A DNA stretch of 64,000 nucleotides from Meandrina meandrites (Eukaryota; Cnidaria; Anthozoa; Scleractinia; Meandrinidae). Of this stretch, positions 51,250 to 63,834 are shown one piece after another. Position 1 is the stretch's first letter, and the number at the start of each line of letters is the position of its first letter. Below the pieces are notes generated by a model, which was not told where the DNA came from, made no database searches, and saw nothing but the letters and a program-made list of their open reading frames with translations. The position numbers and the translations under genes were made by a program. The DNA lies in NCBI GenBank assembly GCA_963693305.1, contig OY855905.1, forward strand, positions 1,385,201 to 1,449,200, given 5' to 3'.

Positions 51250-51713
51250 TCATATGACGTCATGGCAGCCTTAGTGTTCCAAAACAAAGAAGCGGCAGCC
51301 ATATTGGTGGACCAAGCCACTCCTCTGGGACAGGGGCAGTCTCTCCAAGATTTAGTGCTACTTGAAAATCCAATGAAGATGTTGGTATTAAATGTAAATC
51401 CACTAACAGTTGCCTAACCTTGCTAAAACGCGCTGTATTGATCATGAAAGTTGCTTACAACTGGTGTGGCTGCGGACAGGTAGGGAAGAAGTGGTCTAAA
51501 ACTTGAAAACGTCGGGCCGACCTTTTCAAGTTTGATAGTGCTACTGTGGAGGAAAATCACTAAAAACGGTTGATTAAGGTTTGCTTATATCTTAGAGAAT
51601 GAATTTGTGCCCTTTTGTCGTTTAAAGGTAATTTTGTTGACCAGTGAGTGAACCTTTATAATTCTATCTTAGTTTACACAAAAACTTAAAAGAAATCTCG
51701 TGATACTGCCCCT
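51250..51713. mobile_element. Truncated TTAA-type element, family B copy 1
   Basis: The right end CTCGTGATACTGCCCCT is followed by TTAA and matches the left end of the copy at 61519 in inverse orientation. The interior hairpin CTTGAAAACGTCGGGCCGAC is also shared. The left end is not found. Confidence 0.65.
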
Positions 51714-51718
51714 TTAAA

Positions 51719-52543
51719 CAGGGCGTAGCGTCCATATACGCACGTACGCCCGTGCGTACAGCTGACATCTGAGAAAAATATATATTTTTTTGGAATTGCC
51801 TAAAAACGCTTTTCCCATTTAATTTGCTGGCTCATAATTTCATATTTGGGCGTTTTTTTATTATTTCCGTTTATCCAAGCATTAATCATTCAGTGCTGGC
51901 CACTAATGGCAAGATGCATTTGAGTGGTAATTAAAAATAGAAAAAAAAAATGCCTCATGTACCCCTCCCTCAAGGTCAGCCAGCCTCACCAGTTTCCCCA
52001 GCCCCAGAGGCATTCTTGAAGGAGAGGCTACAATGCCATGACATGTGGCTTCAGAACAAAACGTATTTGCCGTCAATGGAGATTAGGAATATACCTCTTG
52101 CGAGGTCAAACGGTGAAGCCCTAGTGTTAGAGAATCCAATGAATATCTCCGCGACTTGAGCTACTTCATATACATAAACACAAGAACGTGGATATTACCA
52201 GTTTGGTAACAGAGTTTGCCCGTCTTAAGGGTCGACGCCTCGCCCTTTGCTTGTGACCTGTCTCCGTTGTTTTTTTTATTTATTTTTTTTATTTTCGTAA
52301 CACTGTAGCTTACAGAAAACAATAGAGAAATGGTTAAAATAAACAACTTTCTACTGCATTTTTGCCGCATTATTTATTGAAAATGCCCCGCAGAAAAACC
52401 AGGAGATGGCATTTCCGAGACCCTAAATTTCAAAATTTTATGGGGGAGCATGCCCCCAGACCCCCCTAGTTGCAAGCGCCTTCGGCACTTAGAAAAAATT
52501 ATTTATCGTGCGTACATCTTCAAAAAACCACGCTACGCCCCTG
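51719..52543. mobile_element. 825-bp element, CAGGG ends, 5-bp TSD
   Basis: CAGGGCGTAGCG on the left and CGCTACGCCCCTG on the right, with TTAAA on both sides (51714-51718 and 52544-52548). It carries the subterminal palindrome GGGGGAGCATGCCCCC near 52442, as in 43483-44478. It abuts the end of the preceding element. Confidence 0.75.
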
Positions 52544-53540
52544 TTAAACTCTATTTTTATGCAAAAATCGTCTTTTATTTCAGTAAAGCAATATGGCCGC
52601 TGGTCACGTGAGTGAAAACGCTCTATTCTTTTCACATATTCAAGACACATTTGGAAGTTTGTGTCACAAAAACGGACTTTTTTTCGCATTTTTCAATTTG
52701 CAGACGTGATACTTTACAAGTGGTATCTGAAATGATTTAAAGTAAACGGGAAAAAATGAAATGGTTGAATCTACCTTACTGATTGTGCCGTTTTATGGCC
52801 CAAAGATGGACAAAAACATGGCGGCGGCATACTCAATACTGTATTTTCAGACCGCCTCTCGAAAAGTCGCGAAATTCGCGCGCCGATTTATAATTTATTC
52901 TCTCAAATTGCGTTCCCTTATTGCTTAATAAATGTAGATTTCTGATTTGGAGTCGATTTTAGTAAATTTTATGTGTCATTCCAGTTTTTTTCAAATTTTC
53001 TTAAAAACCACCCATCATCATATCACGAGTTCCAACTCCTCGAGAATTTGACGGAATTTATACTTATTGACATTTTTGTGAATTGTCGATTAGTTTCCTT
53101 GTTTTCGAATATTGTATTTCAAAGTTTGGTTATCGGTTGTCATGAGGTTCTCTGTGGGAAAATGCAAATAATATCTCCGAAACAAAGCGGTTTTAATCAA
53201 TCGATTAAAACCGGTCCGACTTGGGCCTTCGAGAATATGCCGTAAATTGCAATTTTTTATTGCCGAGAAAACTATACACCTTAAAGTTTTGGGGCTCCCT
53301 GCAGCGAGGAGATGGTTAATTAGGCAAATCTGTCGGCAAAACCGGCGGCTTTTCATTATTGTTGAGCAAGTCCAGGAACCGGTGATTAGAGGGGCTTACG
53401 GTGCGCTCTAAAATTTGGGACAACACGTGCTGATAACAAAGCGGTGAGTAATGATCAGTAGTTAATTTTTATCGGTAACTTTTAATGAACTCGAAAGTAT
53501 CGATGTTTTTAAGTTGATGTTTAGTTTCACCTTTATTTTA
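52544..53540. other. Spacer without a supported gene
   Basis: AT-rich, with only short open frames. One inverted pair (GCGGTTTTAATC/GATTAAAACCGG) lies near 53188-53213. Confidence 0.5.
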
Positions 53541-54995
53541 GGGACGGACCATTATTTTTCTGGAGGAGGGGGGGGATGAAAAATCTCTCTCTGCAAACTT
53601 TTTTTTTATCTATGCACCTCTGCAAACAATTTTTTTCTAACAACACCTTCCTGCAAACAATTTTTTTCGATCTTTTTAAGCGATGACGTCATTTTATGAC
53701 GTCATCGGTTAATGCTGTAAAGGGGAAAAGCGATGGAATATATGGAATTTTTGGGGTGATGTGCGATTACTCGTGAATTGAACCGAAGAGCACTGGGAAC
53801 TAGGTGCATGGCTCGTGTTCTTTTTAAGCGATGATATCATGTCATCAGTCGTCGTGCGAGTGGACGGGATCTGTTGTCTGTTGTTTGTTGCGATTGACCG
53901 ATCTGTAGAACCGAATAGAAAACACCGCGTAGAACTCAAAGCAAAATACTCCCGGGCAGTTAGAAAGGACCGATTCTAAGTATAAACGAAAGAGACAAAT
54001 TATATTTGACGTGTTTTATTAGATTTAGTAAACAGAAATCTTTAAATTTTTTAAAACAGTTTAAAAGAAAAGAGCTAATTAAAACATTTTCAAGACAGCG
54101 TTTGACCTTGTATCGTATGTCGTCAGTATCGGATGTCGCGCTACAAGATAACGCAACTTTTGACGAACAATCATTCAATGCAGAAGTTGTCAGCTACTTT
54201 AATTTATTTTTTTTTGAAATTTTCTGTCAAATTTCCTCAAAATTCTTAAAGACCCCTTGTGAAACGTCATCGCTTCTGCATGCATTGCGTGCCGTTTATT
54301 TAACCATGATCTGACACAAAAAGGAGGTTCGCTTTTGCTGCCATCAATCATTATTTAATTCAATATTTTATGGTGGCGACCAATAAACACCTCTGAACTC
54401 ATCTTTTTCGTTTTCTGAGACGTACACTACGAAAATTGGCGGCAGTAATTTTTTGTAAATTTTTTTAATTTTTTAACGAAGACTAGTGAGCAGCACTGTA
54501 AGCTTGTCGTTTATTTCCGACGCATTTCGTCTCTAACTGAGACTTCTTCAGGGAATGAATACAACTAGCAAAGAACAGCATATATAGCACATTCGCGTAC
54601 CTAGCTACAAGTTCCCATGGAAGTGAATAATAACTAAAATATGCTGTAAACAAACGTTACAAAAAATGCCTTAATACATATGTTATTGCGTGTTGTTATA
54701 TTTTGGGGAGCATACGATTAGCGCTATGATTAGCGCTAATCGTAAGTTTCTCTGACTTCTATGCAAACTATTTTTTTTAATACATATGATGTTTGCAAAC
54801 AATTTATTTTGTCTTTTTAGGCCTAGCCTGCGAATACAGCCGCCTCTCATCGCTCCGGGCCGGTTTGGCATTTCGCACGTAGTAGCGGGAGCGAGTGAGA
54901 GGCGGCTGTATTCGCAGGCTATTTTAGGCCCTGCAAACAATTTTTTTCAATATTTCTCATCCCCCCCCCCTCCAGAAAAATAATGGTCCGTCCCT
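53541..54995. mobile_element. 1.46-kb Harbinger-like element with TTA TSD
   Basis: GGGACGGACCATTATTTTTC and its inverse bound the element, followed inward by CTGGAGGAGGGGGG. TTA lies on both sides (53538-53540 and 54996-54998), as for PIF/Harbinger. TGCAAACAATTTTTTT recurs near both ends in the same orientation. The interior has only short open frames and no transposase. It hosts a nested MITE at 54824. Confidence 0.8.
54824..54921. mobile_element. Short palindromic MITE, family A copy 3, nested
   Basis: A 98-bp copy starting TAGCCTGCGAATACAGCCGC, with the inverse at the right end. TTTTAGGCC is duplicated on both sides (54815-54823 and 54922-54930), a 9-bp TSD. It is inserted in the Harbinger-like element. 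Confidence 0.9.
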
Positions 54996-54998
54996 TAT

Positions 54999-56449
54999 AG
55001 AACAATGAGCGTCCCTGGCAAAGTGGCAAAATGCAAAGACCGCCGCTGCTACATAAAAACCTGATCAAAAAAAAAAAATAAAAGTTAGATTTGTAATTTT
55101 TAAAGCTAAACTAAATCAAGCAAGCTAAATCAAGCAGTCTTACGTGCTTCCTTAAATCCTTTCGTTCATATGAAATGACTACTTGCTAATAAAGCACACC
55201 CAAAGACCATAAGATATGATTTTATTTCCCATAATAGAATCATAATACAGCATGTATATTTGTCTGGTACCATCTGCATTAGGGAGGAAGACCAAGGAAA
55301 CCCTCGCGGGCTTTTACAGATAGGCCACGTTTTGTGAGCACATGAACTTTGGAACTAAGCAGTCGCGGGATGAAACGAAAATAATACTTTAATGATCAAA
55401 ACTAGAAAGTAGGTCTCTGCTTCTGTTTTATTACCATGATAACTGTTCCCTCGTTAGAAAAAATGATCGCTACAGGAAAATAAAGGTTTCAGTTGTTTCT
55501 AGCATTATAACAAAAGCAAACTACAATTGAATACACCTTGAGAAAAGGGCATAAGACCTTCTGGTAAATACTTGCTGAGTAGTTTTCTCTGTACTTAAAC
55601 GGATTCAGCTCCTGCAACAGAAATAAATCTTTTAAAGGGCATATACTTATGACCAAGAATTTCATCTTAATTTTCCTTCATTGAATTACCATTACTATTC
55701 GTTGGCGAGGTAAGTTTTGACTGGTGGTGAAAATTCGGCAGAGGGACATCGTTTGGTATTTAGAGTCGATTATTGCTTTTGATTTCAACACGAGAAAACA
55801 ATGAAAATGATCAAAGCTACTGTACTCGTAGGGGACCCACCGAAATTGTGGTCTCTTTACACCACCCCTGGGTCCCTGATCCCCTCCCCTGATCTCAACC
55901 TTAAAAGATGGTGCCTTGAATTTTATAGCGCACTTTCTATCAGGTATAAACCTGAGAAAAAGAGTTGAACATCTTTGTGCCATTTTAATAGCAATGTCAG
56001 CGTCACGCATTAGAAATATTTAGCCTCATGTGATTAGGCTCATATGCACGCGATTTGTGTTTAATTGCCTAGCCCCCTGCCCTACCCTTAGGCATACAAA
56101 AAAATTCTACCTCGAGTAAACTTGTAATAACCACTTCCCTAAGAGAACTAATGTCATCGTCAAATAGAGAGTTGGTGAGTAGCTTACATTAGTAAATACC
56201 ACACAAGTGAAAAGTGCTTTCCGCGCGCTCTGAATGGTTTACTCGGAGGTGATTAGCAAAAGTACTGTTCACCTCCGAGCAGCCGAAGAGAAACAAAATG
56301 TCTTTCCGTGTCGCTTTGGGTACCGAAAGTAGTGTTTTGGTCCGCTAGTCATTCAGCTTGTGTGGTATATACTAAAACAATTATTCACCACAGTGTCTCA
56401 GTGTAAATATCTACCACTATTCACCTCCACTTCGGTGAATAATTGTTTA
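54999..56449. other. Spacer downstream of the TPR-CHAT gene
   Basis: No gene is supported. There are two small hairpins: CTCGGAGGTGA / TCACCTCCGAG at 56242-56279, and GGTGAATAAT / ATTATTCACC at 56435-56459 overlapping the TPR-CHAT stop. Confidence 0.5.
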
Positions 56450-59400
56450 TTATTCACCCTTGGACGCGAATTTTTCACTGGTGTGCTTTTTGAAGTAAAG
56501 ATCGATAACCAAGCATGCAAAAGGTCCAAAAAAGTAATACTCACAATGTTCTTGTTGCTTATTTCCGAAGTCTATCGTGACGTCATCACCAATGAGCACA
56601 AACGGAGCCCAGTACTTTACAGCGCTAAACTTCTCTGACTCTCGGAGACATTTCCTAGCCCGGTTTACAGCCACACTGGTGCAATTTCCATCACGAAGAT
56701 GTTTGTAGAAACTTTTCATAAACTCCATAGTGGCCTCGTCATCAATTGCCCAAAGTGACACCAGAACTGAACGAGCACCAGCACCAAGGAAAGCTCTTCC
56801 AATACCGACCACACCCTCAGGCGTAACCCTCCCGCGAGCGCTGTGACAGCAACTCAGCACAACGAGCCTTGCTCGCAGCTGAACAGCTTGCACATCTGCC
56901 ATTTTCAACATGAAATCTTTCTCGTTACGGATGTTGGATGTCAGAGCTGGATTTGGAGCCAAAGCGATTTCACCAGCTTCCATATCGCCGTGTGCTGCAA
57001 TGTGTACCAAGGCAACTGAACCGATTCGTCTCAGCACCTCCTCTTTAGTTGCTTCCTTTCCAGTAAGAGGTATGATATTTAGCATCTTTCCTATCATTTC
57101 CACTTCCTTCTTGGCGTACGGCAAAGGCGAAAAGATCGGCTCACCCAGAAGGTTGGTAAATTTCTCCAAACATGGCTCTCCCACGAGCAGTACTCCACTG
57201 GTTCTGTGGTAGTCCTCAGCAGAATTTGCAATCAGTTGTAAACTCGTCAGTGAGGGAAGAATGCGTGTCCTGATGGATTGACTTAGATACCTTGATTCAC
57301 TGTCCAAAAATGCAGCATAAGGAGCCAGGCATAACGGACCATCCGGGACAATGATTAGCTCGTCCCCTTGAAGCAAGTCTGCAATGGGGCCAATAAAACA
57401 GTCATGAAAAATGCGCAAGGAGTTTGATTTGCAGTGCAATGACTTTGTTTCCTGAAGAGATTCTTGACTGGGCGGCAATCTGTTTCTTAGCTCACCAAGT
57501 GAACGATCTTCACAGGCAACTCGAGCAGTAATTTGATTTTCTTTGAAGACACTTTTCCTTAAACTCTCCAAGAAGGTAACGGCGTTTTCTTCTAATGTTA
57601 TTTGTCGAAGCTGAACAGGCCTTTCTTTGCAGGCTACCCATAAATGGATTGTCTTATCTGCCAGTGCGACAAACACTGTTTGTGCTGATAGATCATTTGA
57701 TATGATGCGATCAGAGATCGTCGCTTTGCCTTCAAATAAACCAGACTCTAACAATACGGAGCCATACTGTACTTTCATTATATCCACCAAGGCTTGTGCT
57801 CGTCCTTGCTCAGCAACGCACAAAGCCTCATTAGTTCTTGAAAGCCTTACTAGAATTTCCCACAGAGCAGTGTAATACTGTTGACACGCAACACGAAAGG
57901 ATATTTTCAACACATCTTCTAACTGAAGAAGAGCACGTACATCATCGCACAGTTTGACACTGTATCGATAATAATCCAGAGCTTCATGCAAAGCACCCGA
58001 TGATTCAAAATCCCACCCTAGAGCGAAAGATGCAACCCCTTCATTATGTTTTTGTCCCAATTCTTTGGCTATGCGGAAGCATTTCTTATGGTACTCTATG
58101 GCTTTTTCATTATCGCCTAGCATGTAATAAGCACCGCCAAGATGCCCATAGGCTGCTCCTTCTCCAGCTTTCTGTCCCAGTTCTATGGCAATGCTGAGAT
58201 GTTTCTTGTGGTACTCTATGGCTTGATCAAAATCACCCAGTCTACAATGAGCATTGCCAATGCCGGAATACGCAAGCCCCTCTTCATGTCGCTGTCCCAG
58301 TTCTTTGGCAATGCTCAGACATTGCTGATGACACTCTACCGCTTGTTGAAAATCATCTAGACCAAGATAAGCACTGCCAAGATTGCCATGGGCATTTCCT
58401 TCTCTATCTCTCTCTCCCAGTTCTTTGGCAATGCGAAGATCTTTCTTGCCGTACTCTACGGCTTTTCTAAAATCACCCAGACAACGATAGGCAATTCCAA
58501 GATTGCAATAAGCACTACCTTCTTTATCTCTCTGTCCCAGTTCTTTGGCAATGCTAAGACGTTTCTTATGGTGTTCTATGGCTTGTTTAAAATCCCCCAG
58601 ACCATGATAAGCAATGCCAAGATTGCCATAGCCACGTCCTTCTTCAAGTCTGTTCCCCAGGTCTTGGGCAATGTTAAGATGTTTGGTGTGGTACTCAATG
58701 GCGAGTTTAAAATCGCCGAGACTACTATAAGCACAGCCGAGATTGCCATAGGCAGAGCCTTCGACATCTTTCTCGCCCAGTTCTTTGGCAATGCTAAGCA
58801 TTTTCTTGTTGTACTCTATGGCTTGCTTAAAATCCCCCAGACCATCATATGCACTGCCAAGACTGCCATAGGCATATCCTTCTTGATCTTTCATTCCCAG
58901 TTCCTTGGCAATGCTTAGACTTTTCTTATAGTACTTTATGGCTTGTTTAAAATCACCTAGACCACGATAGGCATTGCCAAGACTGCAATAGCCATTTCCT
59001 TCGCTACCTTTCAATCCTTGTTCTTTGGCAATGCGAAGGTGTTTTTGGTGGTACTCTATGGCTTGTTTAAAGTCACCCAGGTTTCGGTGAGCAATTCCAA
59101 GGTTTCTATAGGTTAAACCTTCTCTAGCCTTGTCCCCTAATTCTTTGGCAATGCGAAGACCTTGCTCATGGCACTCTATGGCTTGTTTAAAATCACACAG
59201 CCTATAATATACATTGCCTAGATTTATGTAAGCATCTCCTTCTTCTTCCCTGTTTCCCAGTTCTTCGGCAATGCGAAGATGTTTTTGGTGGTACTCCATG
59301 GCTTGTTTAAAGTCACCCAGGTTATGGTAAGCAATTCCAAGGTTGTTATACGCAGCTCCTTCTCTAGCCTTGTCCCCTAATTCTTTGGCAATGCCAAGAC

Positions 59401-59554
59401 CTTGCTCGTGACACTCTATGGCTTGTTTAAAATCACACAGCTTATAATATGCATTGCCAAGAGTTATGTAAGCAACTCCTTCTTTTTCCCTGTTTCCCAG
59501 TTCTTTGGCATTATGAAGAAGGCGCCTGTAGTCCTCTATGGTGGTTTTTGCCAT
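56450..59554 (-). CDS. TPR-CHAT protein (caspase-like peptidase domain), 1034 aa
   Basis: One open frame starts at ATG 59554. Residues ~27-545 are thirteen 40-residue tetratricopeptide repeats of the type [24 protein letters not shown], the last one degenerate. The C-terminal third is a CHAT domain with HIAAHGD (His855) and LSCCHS (Cys902/903) as the clan CD His-Cys dyad. CHAT domains are related to caspases and separase; TPR-CHAT proteins act as repeat-sensed proteases in bacteria, and large families of them occur in corals. Residues after about 1003 may be intron read-through, because a strong donor ATT|GTGAGT lies at 56538-56543; no downstream exon was found. An AATAAA (56446-56451) overlaps the stop. 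The 120-bp repeat unit may allow copy-number change. Confidence 0.9.
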   Translation of the reverse strand: MAKTTIEDYRRLLHNAKELGNREKEGVAYITLGNAYYKLCDFKQAIECHEQGLGIAKELGDKAREGAAYNNLGIAYHNLGDFKQAMEYHQKHLRIAEELGNREEEGDAYINLGNVYYRLCDFKQAIECHEQGLRIAKELGDKAREGLTYRNLGIAHRNLGDFKQAIEYHQKHLRIAKEQGLKGSEGNGYCSLGNAYRGLGDFKQAIKYYKKSLSIAKELGMKDQEGYAYGSLGSAYDGLGDFKQAIEYNKKMLSIAKELGEKDVEGSAYGNLGCAYSSLGDFKLAIEYHTKHLNIAQDLGNRLEEGRGYGNLGIAYHGLGDFKQAIEHHKKRLSIAKELGQRDKEGSAYCNLGIAYRCLGDFRKAVEYGKKDLRIAKELGERDREGNAHGNLGSAYLGLDDFQQAVECHQQCLSIAKELGQRHEEGLAYSGIGNAHCRLGDFDQAIEYHKKHLSIAIELGQKAGEGAAYGHLGGAYYMLGDNEKAIEYHKKCFRIAKELGQKHNEGVASFALGWDFESSGALHEALDYYRYSVKLCDDVRALLQLEDVLKISFRVACQQYYTALWEILVRLSRTNEALCVAEQGRAQALVDIMKVQYGSVLLESGLFEGKATISDRIISNDLSAQTVFVALADKTIHLWVACKERPVQLRQITLEENAVTFLESLRKSVFKENQITARVACEDRSLGELRNRLPPSQESLQETKSLHCKSNSLRIFHDCFIGPIADLLQGDELIIVPDGPLCLAPYAAFLDSESRYLSQSIRTRILPSLTSLQLIANSAEDYHRTSGVLLVGEPCLEKFTNLLGEPIFSPLPYAKKEVEMIGKMLNIIPLTGKEATKEEVLRRIGSVALVHIAAHGDMEAGEIALAPNPALTSNIRNEKDFMLKMADVQAVQLRARLVVLSCCHSARGRVTPEGVVGIGRAFLGAGARSVLVSLWAIDDEATMEFMKSFYKHLRDGNCTSVAVNRARKCLRESEKFSAVKYWAPFVLIGDDVTIDFGNKQQEHCEYYFFGPFACLVIDLYFKKHTSEKFASKGE

Positions 59555-61518
59555 TTTTATATACGTATTTTAATGTGACGAATTTGCTGCACATACATAC
59601 CTGGTGAAGATGAAATATAAAATAATATTTTGACAAGTTGATTGGCACATTTATTTTGATGTATTTATTTCAAATTGACTTCAAGTTGGTGGTGATTTTC
59701 ATTTACTACACTCAGAAAAGTGTTGGGATATTTTGATTATCTTTGAGCAAAATTAATTATAAAATCAGTCAAATTGTCCCAAAATAACGCGCATCAAATA
59801 AAGTTGCTCGTTGGTGACACGCACCTGGAATGGCAAACTGTAAATAAAAAAAAATGTAGGCAAGCTACAGGAGGATGTCTTCTTTAACTGTTGTACACAG
59901 TAATCGATTCGATTCAACGATTGAAAAATATGTTCATAGCGGTTACTTACATTCAGTGGGGCAGCCAATGGAGCCAGCACACAACAGTTCTGGATCAGCT
60001 ATCAGTAATAGCGAAGACATCAAAATAATTGTCGCCCGTTAAAGGAGTCATAAATATTATTTTCTGGAAGTTTTATAAATACCGAATTTTGTCATCTTAC
60101 GATTTTGATTGCTGTTAAAGCATGCTGATTGGACAAAAATGGTTCGAACTTCGAAACAAACTTTACAGCTCAAAGTCGATTTATTACACTGGTTTATCAC
60201 GGTGGAAACTGATAGTAAATTGAAATTGAAACATATTGACTGTCATTTCACCTTTAAGGAAACACGCGAAGGGCTAAGATCAATAGATTTAACAAAACTT
60301 GAGTAACTTTTAACTTCTATATGAGAGATGCCGAATAATCATTTCGCAGCAGAGTTGTCACAAGTTTTAAACAACAACTACCGCATGCGCCTGGATCCTG
60401 TGTTAAGCTTTTATTCAGTTCTAATACAATTTTAATGTGAACCAGTAATAAGACTTCGTATACAGACAAAAACACTATATAAGTAACGCAATCACGACAT
60501 ACTTCGTCGGATTTACAAACTGATAAAGGGAAAGCTGTTCTAGTCTTTTCTCGGCTCTATCACCCGTGTAACACATATTTTTGTGTTGCCGATTGGTTGA
60601 TCTCTATGTTGGCTGGATAACAGTTTGCGATATGGGATACCTTTGATACCACACTATGATACTATTCGTTGTGGTATGAAAACTGCTTTCAAAGGTTTTG
60701 TGAAAACAACTGTACTAGCTAGGGATTGCATCTAAAAATTTGTTGTTAGTTTTGTCTGAGAGGAGGCAGAAGCAATGCGACAAACGATTTCAGTGAAAAC
60801 CTACGCATTATAATTTCATTTACAAGAGCTACAGTATGATTGCTTATCTGCCAAGTGTATATGACCTATATAGGATGACGTTTTCCTTTTTTTAGGGAAT
60901 TTCGGTTTTTATCAAATCATTTGTTGTCAAATACATTTCCATGAAAATCCAAATGTATGAAATTACCTTTTTGTACGAAAAACGAAAGTTTCAAATTGCA
61001 TACATTTGAAAACAAAAATATCAGGTTACACTTACATTTAGAATGAGGTACTAGAAGGCCTATTTAGCTTATTCCAATCATCCTTCGCAACCTTCAAAGG
61101 GCTCATTGCGAAATCTGTCCTCCCCACCAGGAATACGTGAGGAACATTCTGCCTACGCTAACTTATTCCATTATATGTGGCCAAATATAAATGGCATCAA
61201 ATCAAGTCTGGGTCAAATGTTATGAGAATTCACAAGATTTCAAACTCTCCTCACGCACTGAAGTTAACTGTCTTGAGCGAAAAGTAATTACAACTTTAAA
61301 GCTGTTTTCAAGTCGTCGAGAATTCTTTATTATCTGCGCAACACTCGCCGAGGGTTTAAAGAAAATGATGGCTGGTTTGCACTGGCGACAGAGCCATAAA
61401 ATAGCTTACAGTATGGCCTTGTGAAAATCGAAAGCGGAGAAATAACCTCGACGGAATCGAGTCAGAAGAATTAATACGTTTACATTTTCTTCCGATTCCG
61501 CTTGACTCCGTCCCTTAA
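59555..61518. other. Upstream region of TPR-CHAT and spacer
   Basis: AT-rich. No gene, clear repeat boundary or RNA gene was recognised. Confidence 0.5.
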
Positions 61519-61945
61519 AGGGGCAGTATCACGAGTGGTCTTATACGTTTTTTTTGTGTGAACTATGCTAAAACTATAAAGGTGCTCACACTGATCAACC
61601 AAATCGTAACCTTTAAACGAAAAAAAAAAAAAACAGCATAAATTCACTCTAAAACAAGCACAAACCATAAACAATGGTTTTAAGTAATTTTCCTCCAAGT
61701 ATTACTGTCAAACTTGAAAACGTCGGCCCGACGTTTTCAAGCTTTAGACCATTTCTTTTCTACCTATCCGAAACCAAATCAGTTTTAAACAACACTTCTG
61801 ACCAGTACAGTGAGTTTCAGCAAGGTTGGCCAACTATTAGTGGACTTCCAATTAATTCCATCGCTCTCAGTAGCAGTAAATCTTGGCGAGACTCCTCTGG
61901 TGAAAACCAGATTGGCGTTGTCGCAAGCAAGAGCAGAAGAAAAAA
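61519..61945. mobile_element. Truncated TTAA-type element, family B copy 2
   Basis: It begins AGGGGCAGTATCACGAG after TTAA (61515-61518). The central hairpin CTTGAAAACGTCGGCCCGAC and the AAATCTTGGCGAGACTCCTC stretch match 51250-51713 in inverse orientation. The right end is lost. Confidence 0.65.
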
Positions 61946-63600
61946 CTAATCACAATGCTAGCTATTTTACCCCAGGAGTGCTTCCTTTCTGCTTCACTGA
62001 ATCATAAGCGACACAGTCATAAGCAGAATCGGAACTCCGTCGGATAAATTTTTCATTCGATCGTTAAGCTTCGGCCCTTCTGATTACAACTCCGACTGCG
62101 ACCTCGTCGGCGGGCCTGTAACAACGTAAAACAATGATCGCTACGTTAAAATACGACAGATATAAACAAAAAAGGCCTGTAACAAGTGAAACGTTTTGAT
62201 AACTTACTTTAATATTGCTTTCTGTGTTAAGTAGGATTCAGCATAACTTATTTACGATAATTTATCTCACATTAACTAAATATTAAAATTTGACTTTCTC
62301 ATAATAATTTACAGCTTATGATTCGTGATATAAATTTTAAACAAGGCTTCATCTACACTTATTACAAAACCTTACTACACGTCTAACTGACAACATTACG
62401 TTGCAATATACAGATCTGTGGAGATTACATTTAGTTAACGCTTGTCTGTAATGCTGTATGCGATCAGCAAACCTTGTTTCCAGGTCTCTCTCCTCTCCAG
62501 CATTAAGAAGGAGGAGACCTGGGGAGACCGGGACATCAGCCTCGTTTTGAGACAAACGTTCTCCTGTCCTTCTGTGAGTATAAGGGGAGAGGGCGGTGGG
62601 GAGAAAACATTAACACATTAGTCTATGAAAACCTGACGAATCTTAAATTACACCTAACTACCGTTAGGTAGTGGAATAAAATCTACATCGTTTGAGCAAT
62701 AAATACTTTATAATACTCTGTACAAATAAAGATATCTTGAGTAAATCAGTATTCAAAATTTAGGCGCCTCTGTTGATAAGTATTAACTCTTTTATAAAAT
62801 AATAAGAATCTGACTTAATAATATATACATGAAATATCATACTGTTAAACTTTATATAATAATTCTGAACAAGCGCAGGCATTTATCTTAATATCTGGAC
62901 ATCATCAACAAAATATTTATAAATTACCCTAGACAAACTTGAGCCTTGCAATTTCCAAGTCCGTTAATTTTAATGCCATTTCTCTCGTCGCCCTCGTTGG
63001 CCACGCTTAATTCCTAATAAGTTCCTGTCGTTTTTTGAGCTTCTACAAACCTGTTGAAATTAACCTGGTGACAATGTCCCTGTGAATACAGTACAGTAAC
63101 CGAATCATGTTAGAGAAGAGACTCTTTCACAGTCCTTTATTTTTAACTTGTTCGGGTCTGATTGAAAGGGCGTGAAGACCCGAGGTGATTCGACGCAGGA
63201 GAACCTTACTCCTGTTTGTTCGCCGGGCGGTTTTTTACGCTGTTTTGCCTGGTAATAAGACCATTCTGCACAGGTTACTACAACGAATGCAACGCTAACA
63301 GAACACAGAGCAGAACGCCAATGCGCTTCTTTTGCAAATCTTAAGTGTTTCACGCCCTTTCATCGCAAATTCGACATCATATCCCGTATTATCAGCCTTG
63401 TTCCAGGGGTTTGGATGAGAGACCCTGGAAACGGGTTGGAGCAGAAGACCCTAGCTGTTCAGGTCCTAAAGGGCGGTTACTCTGGACGCGCCCTGACGGC
63501 CAGCGTCCCTCCGTTTTCGCTTTGAAGCCCGGACCCCAAAGCTCTCCTCTTTTTAAACCCCGGACATAAACGCCCATTCCGTTCTCGGACCCGCGAGGTA
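61946..63600. other. Spacer without a supported gene
   Basis: AT-rich in the first kilobase and GC-richer near 63400-63600. Short open frames only. Confidence 0.5.
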
Positions 63601-63780
63601 ATGCAGTCAAGCTTTGCATTGCAGCCGTCAAGCTTTGCATTGCAGCAGTCAAGCTTTGCATTGCAGCAGTCAAGTTTTTGCATTGCAGCAGTCAAGCTTT
63701 GCATTGCAGCAGTCAAGCTTTGCATTGCAGCCGTCAAGTTTTTGCATTGCAGCCGTCAAGCTTTGCATTGCAGCCGTGAA
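63601..63780. repeat. 21-22 bp minisatellite, about eight copies
   Basis: The unit GCATTGCAGCAGTCAAGCTTT varies as CAGCCG/CAGCAG and with an extra T in AAGTTTTT. It is open in several frames on both strands, producing spurious repetitive peptides. Confidence 0.9.
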
Positions 63781-63834
63781 GCCCTAGAGGCGTTGCTCTT
63801 CTGGTGTCCTGACTTATTCTTACAGTATAATATA

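Noticed and set aside
58142..58918. Plus-strand open frames opposite the TPR repeats
   Set aside because: They are antisense shadows with the same 40-codon periodicity as the TPR gene.
63392..63737. Minus-strand repetitive proteins
   Set aside because: They arise from translating the minisatellite.
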